From Armatimonadota bacterium (GTDB lineage Bacteria > Armatimonadota > Zipacnadia > Zipacnadales > UBA11051): 6,112 bases of DNA. Shown here piece by piece: positions 1 through 6,049 of the stretch. The notes beneath the pieces were generated by a model. The model had not been told where the DNA came from, did not search any database, and saw nothing but the letters and a program-made list of their open reading frames with translations. The stretch lies in NCBI GenBank assembly GCA_030612305.1, contig JAUWOG010000157.1, positions 1 to 6,112 of the forward strand, written 5' to 3'. The translations under genes and the position numbers were made by a program. How positions within the stretch are numbered: the first letter of the stretch is position 1; every line of letters begins with the position of its first letter.

Positions 1-53
1 CGGCGCCTGCTCACAGCCAGCTCAACTCCACCAGAAGGAAACCAGGGCCCCGA

Positions 54-1841
54 ATGTCCAAGCGTAGATCAACACCGCTACGTCTCATCAAACTCCTGCT
101 CCGCAAGAGACTCCGCCATTCCGGTGCAGGCGAGCATTCAATGAATCTTGTCATCGGTCTTATCATCGGCATCGGCGGAGGTCTGGGTGCCGTTGCATTC
201 CGCTGGCTCATCGGCTACTTCGACTTCTTCTTCTTTGACTGGCTTGGAGATATCCTGGCCTTCATGGGCGACAAACACGTCATCATCCTCCCTGCCATCG
301 GCGGAATCATTGTCGGTTCGCTGATCCAATGGGGGGCACGGGAGGCAAAAGGACATGGCGTGCCACAGGTCCTCGAAGCGGTAGCTGTGCATGGCGGCCA
401 TATCAGGGCGCGAGTCGCCGTCGTGAAGTCGTTCGCCTCAGCCATCTGCCTCGGTTCCGGAGGCTCCGCCGGTCGCGAAGGCCCCATCGTGCAGATCGGC
501 TCCACACTCGGCTCAATCGCTGGTCAACTCGGCAAATTCAGCCTCCCGCAGCGACGCTGCTTCGTCGCTTGTGGGGCTGCGGCCGGGATTGCCGCCACAT
601 TCAATGCGCCGCTCGCAGGTGTTCTCTTCGCCCACGAAATCATCCTTGGTGACCTCGCTATCACGTCATTGGCTCCCATCGTCGTAGCCGCAGTAACATC
701 CGCTGCCATCGGGTATTCGGCATTCGGCAATGTCCCGGCATTCCAGATACCCGACTACGCATTGGGACACGTGACTGAACTCCCTTGGTTCATTGTCGTC
801 GGAGCCATTGCGGCACTGGCTGGGGTTGCCTTCATACGATTGCTCTATGGTCTCGAGTTCTGGATAGACCGCATTAGAATGCCGATATGGGGCACCGCAG
901 CTCTGGGAGGCCTGGCAGTCGGCTGTATCGGCTACTTCTTCCCCGCCATCTTTGGCCTCGGCTACGACGCCATGGGCCAGGTCCTTTCCGGGATCACGCC
1001 CGTTACGGTGGTTCTGCTGGCCTTGGGAATCCTAAAGATCGTCGCCACCTCAGCCACGCTTGGCTCCGGTGGCTCCGGGGGCATCATGGCCCCGTCCCTC
1101 TTCATCGGCGTAATGCTCGGCACTGCCTTCGGCAATCTTCTCGCACCGCTGTCCGCCACTACACCGCCCGCCTATGGCCTCGTTGGTATGGCCGCCCTTT
1201 TCGCCGCAACCGGACATGCTCCTCTCACCTCAGTTCTTACCGTCTTTGAGATGACCAGAGACTACCAGATGATCCTGCCCTTGATGCTCGCGTGTGGAGT
1301 GAGCACCGTCATGGCCCGGCTCCTGTTTCCCTTCAGCATCTACAATTTCCGGCTCATGCAGCATCACATCCACTACTCCCTCGGCCGCGACACCAGGCTC
1401 CTCGATACCGTCACCGTCGAACAGGGGATGACCACAGACATCATCACCTTGCCGCCCGACGCCCCGCTCTCCGAAGCCGCCCGGCTCTTCGAAGACACCA
1501 AGCACCACGGCTTCCCCGTCGCCGATGCCGACGGCACGCTCCACGGCATCATCTGCCTCGGTGATCTCCGTGATGCTATCGCCGCCGGCCGCCAAGACAC
1601 CACCGTCCGCGACGCTAGTAGCCACGACGTCATCGTCGCATTTCCTGATGAGACGCTCAATGACGCTCTCCGCAAGCTCGGCCTCCGCGACATCGGACGT
1701 CTCCCCGTCGTGGAGCGACAGGATCACACCAGGCTCATCGGTCTCATCACTCGTAAGAACATCATCGCCGCCTACAACCGGGCTCTGCTCAAGCTGCACA
1801 CCCATCTCGAGGAAACCGTCAAGCCCGAACACATCGAGTAG
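54..1841 (+). CDS. ClC-family chloride channel/transporter with C-terminal CBS pair
   Basis: A 595-residue integral membrane protein expected to move chloride (or a related anion) across the cytoplasmic membrane. A basic N-terminal tail (residues 1-22) precedes the hydrophobic ClC core (about 30-430). The signature motifs are present in order: GHGVP (100-104, the GSGIP position), GREGP (140-144, with the gating glutamate E142), FNAPLAGVLF (183-192) and GGIMAP (342-347); Y430 probably matches the central tyrosine of E. coli ClC. Two CBS motifs follow (about 458-512 and 519-576), which in this family can bind adenine nucleotides and modulate transport. Odd point: the E. coli E202-E203 pair reads E195-I196, so the internal proton glutamate is missing. 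The ATG at 54 has AGAAGGAA at 33-40, a rather long 13-base spacing. The frame stays open to the left edge but has no ATG, GTG or TTG start there, and a later ATG at 141 would remove the basic tail. The next gene starts 10 bases after the stop. Confidence 0.95.
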   Translation: MSKRRSTPLRLIKLLLRKRLRHSGAGEHSMNLVIGLIIGIGGGLGAVAFRWLIGYFDFFFFDWLGDILAFMGDKHVIILPAIGGIIVGSLIQWGAREAKGHGVPQVLEAVAVHGGHIRARVAVVKSFASAICLGSGGSAGREGPIVQIGSTLGSIAGQLGKFSLPQRRCFVACGAAAGIAATFNAPLAGVLFAHEIILGDLAITSLAPIVVAAVTSAAIGYSAFGNVPAFQIPDYALGHVTELPWFIVVGAIAALAGVAFIRLLYGLEFWIDRIRMPIWGTAALGGLAVGCIGYFFPAIFGLGYDAMGQVLSGITPVTVVLLALGILKIVATSATLGSGGSGGIMAPSLFIGVMLGTAFGNLLAPLSATTPPAYGLVGMAALFAATGHAPLTSVLTVFEMTRDYQMILPLMLACGVSTVMARLLFPFSIYNFRLMQHHIHYSLGRDTRLLDTVTVEQGMTTDIITLPPDAPLSEAARLFEDTKHHGFPVADADGTLHGIICLGDLRDAIAAGRQDTTVRDASSHDVIVAFPDETLNDALRKLGLRDIGRLPVVERQDHTRLIGLITRKNIIAAYNRALLKLHTHLEETVKPEHIE

Positions 1842-1851
1842 AAGGCTGACA

Positions 1852-2580
1852 ATGGACCCCCAGGCACGAGAACTCCTCGTCATCGTTGCCACCTACAACG
1901 AAAGCGAAAACATACCCACTCTCATCAGCCAGGTTCGAAGCCTCGACCTGCCGGCGCACATCCTCGTCGTGGACGATAACTCCCCCGAAGGCACCGGCCA
2001 ACTCGTCGAGCGGATCGCTCAGGAGACTCCGGGCTGTATCAAGGTCCTCCACCGCGCTGGCAAGCTGGGCTACGCATCGGCGCTCCGCGAGGGCCTCGCG
2101 ATGGGACTGCGAGACGGCTACAACATCATCATGACCATGGACGCCGACCTCTCCCACGATCCCGCCAAGATCCCCGAGCTCTATGCCGCCACACGCAACT
2201 ACGACGTCGCCGTCGGCTCCCGCTACGTACCTGGCGGCGGCACTGCCAACTGGCCGCTCTATCGCCGCGTCCTCAGTCGCTCCGCCTCCCTGCTGGCTAG
2301 AGTCCTCACCGGCCTTCGCACCCATGACTGCACCGGTGGATTCCGTGCCTACCGCAGCCATGTCATCACCCAGGCGGATCTCCTCAACAGCAACACCGAG
2401 GGCTACTCATTCCTCGTCGAGACTCTTTTCAAGTGCCAGCGGGCCGGCGCATCCATCACCGAGGTCCCGATCATATTCACAGATCGCCGGCGGGGCCAGT
2501 CGAAGATATCCAAGAAGATTATCCTCGAAGCGGGCTGGGTACTGCTCAAGCTCTTCTACTCCCGTCTCGCAGGCAAGTGA
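1852..2580 (+). CDS. GT2 glycosyltransferase, polyprenol-phosphate mannose synthase (DPM1-like)
   Basis: A 242-residue GT-A-fold enzyme expected to transfer a hexose, usually mannose from GDP-mannose, to a polyprenyl phosphate on the inner face of the membrane. The product is a lipid-linked donor for glycosylation of proteins or envelope polymers. Visible family motifs: ATYNESENI (13-21), VVDDNSPEGTG (39-49), MDADLSH (96-102, the metal and nucleotide-sugar site with D97 and D99), GSRYVPGGG (122-130), CTGGFRAY (160-167) and FTDRRRGQSKIS (209-220). The length fits the single-domain DPM1 type; there is no C-terminal GtrA-like membrane domain, so it is probably soluble or peripheral. I chose the ATG at 1852 because it follows GAAGG (1841-1845) by 6 bases and places the first beta strand at the N-terminus. 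The frame is open further upstream, but that part only overlaps the ClC gene. The 10-base gap to the ClC stop suggests co-transcription. Glucose or another sugar as donor cannot be excluded. Confidence 0.93.
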   Translation: MDPQARELLVIVATYNESENIPTLISQVRSLDLPAHILVVDDNSPEGTGQLVERIAQETPGCIKVLHRAGKLGYASALREGLAMGLRDGYNIIMTMDADLSHDPAKIPELYAATRNYDVAVGSRYVPGGGTANWPLYRRVLSRSASLLARVLTGLRTHDCTGGFRAYRSHVITQADLLNSNTEGYSFLVETLFKCQRAGASITEVPIIFTDRRRGQSKISKKIILEAGWVLLKLFYSRLAGK

Positions 2581-2592
2581 TACGGCGCTTCA

Positions 2593-2629
2593 GTACCTCG
2601 CCCCCGCCGGAGAAGGTATCTGCCCCCGC
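2593..2629 (+). repeat. Imperfect tandem direct repeat upstream of the aminotransferase gene
   Basis: GTACCTCGCCCCCGC (2593-2607) recurs as GTATCTGCCCCCGC (2616-2629), with one transition and one missing base. The GCCCCCGC cores start 22 bases apart, about two helical turns, so both copies would face the same side of the DNA. The pair lies just upstream of a weak promoter-like sequence, a placement that would suit an activator site. That role is inference; a chance repeat in GC-rich DNA is possible. Confidence 0.4.
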
Positions 2630-2658
2630 TTGAGGAATATCCTTACTACCGCTACGGT
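2630..2658 (+). promoter_or_regulatory. Weak sigma70-like promoter candidate for the aminotransferase gene
   Basis: TTGAGG (2630-2635) and TACGGT (2653-2658) are separated by 17 bases, matching 4 of 6 and about 3 of 6 consensus positions. It lies about 50 bases before the ATG at 2712 and directly after the tandem repeat. The match is poor, so the site is supported mainly by the need for a promoter in this gap. Confidence 0.22.
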
Positions 2659-2659
2659 A
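2647..2659. promoter_or_regulatory. Perfect 13-base palindrome TACCGCTACGGTA, possible operator
   Basis: Two 5-base arms, TACCG and CGGTA, flank CTA. The palindrome overlaps the candidate -10 box, where a repressor could act, but it is too short a stem to be a terminator and has no T-tract. Its regulator, if any, is unknown. Confidence 0.3.
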
Positions 2660-2666
2660 TCACTAC

Positions 2667-2688
2667 GCGGACGCACTTGTCTGTCCGC
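2667..2688 (+). other. GC-rich hairpin in the probable 5' leader of the aminotransferase gene
   Basis: GCGGAC (2667-2672) pairs with GTCCGC (2683-2688) around a 10-base loop. No T-run follows, so it does not look like a terminator. It ends 8 bases before the ribosome binding site and could affect mRNA stability or translation. No known riboswitch is recognisable. Confidence 0.35.
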
Positions 2689-2696
2689 AACCAAAT

Positions 2697-2702
2697 AGGA
2701 GG
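2697..2702 (+). promoter_or_regulatory. Ribosome binding site of the aminotransferase gene
   Basis: AGGAGG lies 9 bases before the ATG at 2712. It is a near-ideal Shine-Dalgarno sequence, the strongest in the window, and fixes the start codon. Confidence 0.85.
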
Positions 2703-2711
2703 ACGAGCACA

Positions 2712-3986
2712 ATGTCCGAACCACTCGCAATTGATGGTGGCGAAAAAACCAGAGAAGAACCGTTCCCCCCTTGGCCGTACTTTGACGAGGAGCCCATACA
2801 GAGAGCAATGGAGCCGCTCCGCACCGGCAAGGTCAACTACTGGACCGGCACCGGCGGGATGGAGTTTGAGCAGGAGTTCGCCGAATGGTGTGGCTGCAAG
2901 TTCGGCATGTCCACCAACAGTGGCACCAGCGCCCTCCATGTGGCAATGGCCGGCGCACTGAACATCGGGCCCGGCGATGAGGTCATCACTCCCAGCTACA
3001 CTTTTATCGCCTCCTCGATGTCCATCGCACAGACGGGGGCCGTCCCTGTCTTCGCCGATGTCGAGAGGCTCACTCACACCATTGACCCCGAGTCAATCGA
3101 GAGCGTCATCTCCGACGAGACCAAGGGCATCGTCGCCGTGCATCTCTACGGCTGCATGTGCGACATGGACCCCATCATGGAGATCGCCGACAAGCACGGT
3201 CTCTACGTCATCGAGGACTTCGCCCAGGCTTTTGGCGGTGAGTACAAGGGCAAGAAGGCGGGCAGCATCGGTCATGTCAACGCGACCTCCTTCTGCCAGA
3301 GCAAGCACTTCACCACCGGCGGCGAGGGTGGCTGCGTCGTCACCGACAACGAAGACTGGGCATGGGACGCCCGGGCCTTCCGCGACCACGGCTACGATGT
3401 CTCCGAGCGAATGCGCCTCCTCGCGCTCGAGGAGAAGCTGCCCTACATCCACAATCGCATCGGCTTCAACTTCCGCATGACCGAGATGCAGTCTGCTATC
3501 GGCCGCCGCCAGCTTGAACTCATGGACACCTGGAACCTCCCCAACCGCCGCCGCAATGCCAAGATACTCGACGACGAACTCAAGGACGAGCCCTACATCC
3601 TCCAGTTGCCCATAGACACCGAAGAGCGCAAGAACGCCTACTGGCTATACCCGATTATTCTCGACACCGATGCCATCACGGTTGAGGCCCGCCAGTTCTT
3701 CCAGGCCGTCGCCGCCGAGGGTGTGCCGGCCGGGCCTGTGCTCTGGCCTGAGAGCTACAAGGAGAAGTGTTACGCCGAGCATATCGGCTTCGGACGACTC
3801 AACTACCCATTCGGCGATCCTGCGGCCAGACCCGAGGCAGTGGACTACAAGAACGTACACCTGCCCAACGCAATCTGGGCCGAGAGTCGTACTTTCTTCG
3901 TGCCGCCCCATCCCACCTACGAAGAACAGGACATGCGCGACATCGCCGCCGCGATCAAGAAAGTGGGCGCGGCGTACGTCAACTAG
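2712..3986 (+). CDS. DegT/DnrJ/EryC1/StrS-family PLP-dependent aminotransferase
   Basis: A 424-residue fold-type I enzyme expected to transaminate a keto-sugar or keto-cyclitol, using pyridoxal phosphate and an amino donor such as glutamate. The N-terminal part (LAIDGGEKTREEPFPPWPYF, 5-24) is typical of one branch of this family. The cofactor phosphate-contact segment is TNSGTSALH (68-76); VITPSYTFIASS (91-102) follows. D169 in VIEDFAQAFG (166-175) should pair with the pyridine nitrogen. K198 in SFCQSKHFTTGGEGG (193-207) is the Schiff-base lysine; its presence argues for aminotransfer rather than the dehydratase variants that carry histidine there. NRIGFNFRMTEMQSAIG (248-264) is the conserved active-site and dimer segment. 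The length is somewhat above the common 370-400, with an extended C-terminal portion. No other nucleotide-sugar gene is in view, so the substrate is unknown. The gaps on both sides suggest its own transcript. The glycosyltransferase upstream makes a link to envelope glycans plausible but unproven. Confidence 0.95.
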   Translation: MSEPLAIDGGEKTREEPFPPWPYFDEEPIQRAMEPLRTGKVNYWTGTGGMEFEQEFAEWCGCKFGMSTNSGTSALHVAMAGALNIGPGDEVITPSYTFIASSMSIAQTGAVPVFADVERLTHTIDPESIESVISDETKGIVAVHLYGCMCDMDPIMEIADKHGLYVIEDFAQAFGGEYKGKKAGSIGHVNATSFCQSKHFTTGGEGGCVVTDNEDWAWDARAFRDHGYDVSERMRLLALEEKLPYIHNRIGFNFRMTEMQSAIGRRQLELMDTWNLPNRRRNAKILDDELKDEPYILQLPIDTEERKNAYWLYPIILDTDAITVEARQFFQAVAAEGVPAGPVLWPESYKEKCYAEHIGFGRLNYPFGDPAARPEAVDYKNVHLPNAIWAESRTFFVPPHPTYEEQDMRDIAAAIKKVGAAYVN

Positions 3987-4005
3987 CCCCGGCCGCCTTT
4001 GCCCT

Positions 4006-4023
4006 ACGCGCGGTCGCGTTTTT
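4006..4023 (+). terminator. Short intrinsic-terminator-like hairpin after the aminotransferase gene
   Basis: ACGCG (4006-4010) pairs with CGCGT (4015-4019) around CGGT, and the sequence TTTTT (4019-4023) follows immediately. The stem has only 5 pairs, but it is GC-rich and sits about 20 bases after the stop codon, where a terminator is expected. Confidence 0.45.
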
Positions 4024-4035
4024 CTCATTGTCGCG

Positions 4036-4061
4036 CAGGTCGGGCTTCCAGCCTGACGCTG
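4036..4061. repeat. Hairpin element with CAGGCTGGAAGCC-type core, possible dispersed palindromic repeat
   Basis: Positions 4039-4046 pair with 4050-4057 (8 pairs, one of them G-T) around a TCC loop. CAG (4036-4038) can also pair with CTG (4059-4061) across a bulged G, and CGCG at 4032-4035 could pair with 4068-4071. The reverse strand reads CAGGCTGGAAGCC. From memory, short palindromes with this kind of core recur between genes in several environmental bacterial genomes. Only one copy is in this window, so the repeat status is inference. It may also reinforce termination just after the T-run at 4019-4023. Confidence 0.45.
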
Positions 4062-4153
4062 TTGTGACGCGTACTTGCGCCGGCCTACGGGGGCTGTCCA
4101 GAGTTGCGTGGGATTGACCACAGCCGATTTCTCAATGAGGAGTTGCCGCCACC

Positions 4154-4624
4154 ATGACCGCCGAAGATATCATGGACACGAATTTCGTTTACGTCAATCC
4201 GGACATGTCTCTCCAGGACGCGGCCGACCTCATGACCGAACACAACTACTTGTTCTTGCCGGTCATTGACGACGAAGATAGCGCCTGCGGAGTGCTGCTC
4301 GAAGCCGACCTGCTTCGAGCAGTCATGCCAAGGTACCTCGACGGCCTCGCCAGCCTCAAGTGGCTGCCTGACGCCTATGAGCTGTCGGATGCGGACGGCA
4401 CAATCGAGCACCTCACAGTGAAAGACGTCATTGATGACCGCCAACTTTACATCGTCCAACACGACGCCGGCCCCGCCGAGATCGCCCATGTCATGCTCAC
4501 GAAGGGCATCGCCGGCATGGGCGTTGAGAAAGACGGCAAGCTTGTCGGCTATGTCACTCGCGGTGCGCTCGTGCGCCACATCTACGCCCACACCCTCTGC
4601 CCAGAAGAGACCCAGCAACCATGA
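4154..4624 (+). CDS. Stand-alone CBS-domain pair protein, probable regulator of the downstream permease
   Basis: A soluble 156-residue protein made almost entirely of two CBS motifs that would fold as one Bateman module. CBS1 covers about 1-58 (AEDIMDTNFVYVNPDMSL, then the hydrophobic NYLFLPVIDD and GVLLEADLL). A linker of about 30 residues contains PRYLDGLASLKWLPDAYEL. CBS2 covers about 87-145 (VKDVIDDRQLYIV, then GIAGMGVEKDGKLVGYVTRGALV). CBS pairs commonly bind AMP, ATP or similar ligands and gate a partner. No catalytic, DNA-binding or membrane segment is visible. The ATG at 4154 follows GAGGAG (4137-4142) by 11 bases. Its stop overlaps the next start (ATGA at 4621-4624), which implies translational coupling and suggests that the partner is the permease. 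The ligand cannot be told from the sequence. Confidence 0.9.
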   Translation: MTAEDIMDTNFVYVNPDMSLQDAADLMTEHNYLFLPVIDDEDSACGVLLEADLLRAVMPRYLDGLASLKWLPDAYELSDADGTIEHLTVKDVIDDRQLYIVQHDAGPAEIAHVMLTKGIAGMGVEKDGKLVGYVTRGALVRHIYAHTLCPEETQQP

Positions 4625-5961
4625 ACGTTCCCGCCATAGCCGCGATAGCCATATTCCTTGCGGCCTACATTCTCCTCGCCACCGAGAGAGTCCACAAGAC
4701 GAAAGCGGTTCTCGCCGGCGCGGTGCTGATGATACTCGTCGGTCTCGTCAGCCAGCGCACCGCATTTCACGGCGATGAAGCCAGACACATCGAGGGCATT
4801 GACTGGAATACTATCATGCTGCTCATCGGCATGATGATCATCGTCAACATCACCCGCACCACCGGAGCCGTCGAGTACCTGGCCATCAAATCCGCCAAAG
4901 CCGTACACGGACGCCCTGTTCCCATCATTATCCTGTTCTGTGTCATCACAGCCGTATTGTCAGCTTTCCTGGACAACGTGACCACCGTAATCATCATCGC
5001 GCCGGTGGTAATTCTGATCTTTGAGCGCCTGCATAGCGATCCCGTTCCTGCATTGATATCCATCATCTGCGCCTCCAACATCGGCGGCACGGCGACACTC
5101 ATCGGGGACCCGCCAAATATCATCATCGGCTCCGCCGCGCGTCTCAGCTTCCTCGACTTCCTGTCGGTGGATGCACCCCCGGCCATTGCCTCTACGATAG
5201 CTCTCCTGGTGGCAGTAGCTCTGGTCCTCCGCTCCAGAATCAAGGTAAGCCCGGAGGCCCGCGAGGGCATCATGGACTTTGACGAGAGCGCCGCCATTAC
5301 GGACTGGCGATTGCTGCGCCGCTGTCTGGTGGTGCTGGGCATTACGCTGGTCGGGTACGTGATTCACGGCCCGCTCGGTCTGGAGCCGGCGACGATAGCT
5401 CTGGCCGGCGCGGCACTCATCATGCTGCTGCACACTGAGGGGCCCGATGAGGCGCTCAAGGCAGTTGAATGGTCCACGATATTCTTCTTCATTGGGCTCT
5501 TCATAATGGTAGCCGGGCTGGTGCAAAACGGCGTACTGGAGATGCTGGGCACGGGCTTCACCACCATCACTGCAGGCAACACCACGACAATGACCATGGT
5601 GATGCTGTGGGCCTCGGGGCTTCTCTGCGGAGTGGTCAACAACATCGCCTACACCACCATGATGACGCCTCTGATCAAGTCAATAGCGTTTTCTGCACAC
5701 TCGTCGGCGGCCACCGCGTCCTTCACTCAGATATATCAAGCGCCCAATATCCTCCCGCTGTGGTGGGCCCTGTCGCTCGGCGCATGTCTGGGCGGGAACA
5801 TGACCTCTGTTGCCTCGGCGGCCAACGTCCTCGTCGTCGGCATCGCCAACGCCAGCGGCCATCCGATATCCTTCCGCCGATATCTCAAGTACGGCGTCCC
5901 CATCTCAATCATCACGCTGCTCATCTCAACACTCTGGCTCTGGTTCCTCTTCCTGCGTTAG
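4621..5961 (+). CDS. ArsB/NhaD/P-permease (ion transporter superfamily) membrane transporter
   Basis: A 446-residue polytopic membrane protein with roughly 10-12 hydrophobic segments and two inverted-repeat-like halves joined by a polar stretch (about 205-232). First-half motifs are SAFLDNVTTVI (114-124) and SNIGGTATLIGDPPNIIIGSA (152-172), the hallmark of P-permeases related to human OCA2. Second-half motifs are EWSTIFFFIGLFIMVAGLVQ (283-302), VVNNIAYTTMMTPLI (338-352) and GGNMTSVASAANVLVVG (391-407). Characterised relatives export arsenite, exchange Na+ and H+, or carry dicarboxylates or citrate; the substrate here is not determined, and no arsenic or sodium gene lies beside it. The first-half LDN motif has aspartate 118, but the second-half equivalent reads NNIA, without aspartate or proline. 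The start codon overlaps the CBS gene stop, so the two should be made together. It ends 10 bases before a GC-rich hairpin. Confidence 0.93.
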   Translation: MNVPAIAAIAIFLAAYILLATERVHKTKAVLAGAVLMILVGLVSQRTAFHGDEARHIEGIDWNTIMLLIGMMIIVNITRTTGAVEYLAIKSAKAVHGRPVPIIILFCVITAVLSAFLDNVTTVIIIAPVVILIFERLHSDPVPALISIICASNIGGTATLIGDPPNIIIGSAARLSFLDFLSVDAPPAIASTIALLVAVALVLRSRIKVSPEAREGIMDFDESAAITDWRLLRRCLVVLGITLVGYVIHGPLGLEPATIALAGAALIMLLHTEGPDEALKAVEWSTIFFFIGLFIMVAGLVQNGVLEMLGTGFTTITAGNTTTMTMVMLWASGLLCGVVNNIAYTTMMTPLIKSIAFSAHSSAATASFTQIYQAPNILPLWWALSLGACLGGNMTSVASAANVLVVGIANASGHPISFRRYLKYGVPISIITLLISTLWLWFLFLR

Positions 5962-5971
5962 TCCGCTTCCT

Positions 5972-5998
5972 CCCCCGGCCCGGTGTCAGTGCCGGGGG
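5972..5998 (+). terminator. GC-rich hairpin after the permease gene, probable terminator
   Basis: CCCCCGGC (5972-5979) pairs perfectly with GCCGGGGG (5991-5998) around an 11-base loop, starting 10 bases after the permease stop. The following bases (CGTCTT) are a poor T-tract, so termination may be weak or factor-assisted. It separates the CBS/permease unit from the nikR-like gene. Confidence 0.5.
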
Positions 5999-6035
5999 CG
6001 TCTTGCCGGCCGCATCTACTGGCGCAATACGGAAC

Positions 6036-6041
6036 AAGGAG
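6036..6041 (+). promoter_or_regulatory. Ribosome binding site of the nikR-like gene
   Basis: AAGGAG lies 8 bases before the ATG at 6050, which supports that start codon. The gap 5962-6049 shows no clear -35/-10 pair and no GTATGA-type nickel operator half-sites. Confidence 0.75.
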
Positions 6042-6049
6042 CTCGCGCA

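Noticed and set aside
1525..1851. In-frame upstream extension of the glycosyltransferase from an ATG at 1525
   Set aside because: The extra 109 residues are serine-rich shadow sequence overlapping the ClC gene; a good ribosome binding site precedes the ATG at 1852, which matches the family N-terminus.
1230..1892. Long open frame (220 codons) on the minus strand across the ClC C-terminus
   Set aside because: It is antisense to the CBS domains of a well-supported gene, its acidic low-complexity translation resembles no family, and such frames are common opposite GC-rich genes.
1819..2361. Minus-strand open frame of 180 codons across the glycosyltransferase gene
   Set aside because: It mirrors the codon pattern of the GT2 gene, has no recognisable domain, and contradicts the clear motifs on the + strand.
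4092..4125. Inverted repeat GGCTGT (4092-4097) and ACAGCC (4120-4125) upstream of the CBS gene
   Set aside because: Only 6 pairs with a 22-base loop and no supporting promoter elements; within chance expectation for GC-rich DNA.
4104..4131. Promoter-like TTGCGT or TTGACC upstream of the CBS gene
   Set aside because: No acceptable -10 box lies at the proper spacing; a promoter for this unit must exist somewhere in 3987-4153 or upstream, but I cannot point to it.
5962..6049. Search for a nickel operator or metal riboswitch before the nikR-like gene
   Set aside because: No GTATGA/TCATAC-type half-sites and no riboswitch-like fold were seen; the only clear structure is the terminator-like hairpin.
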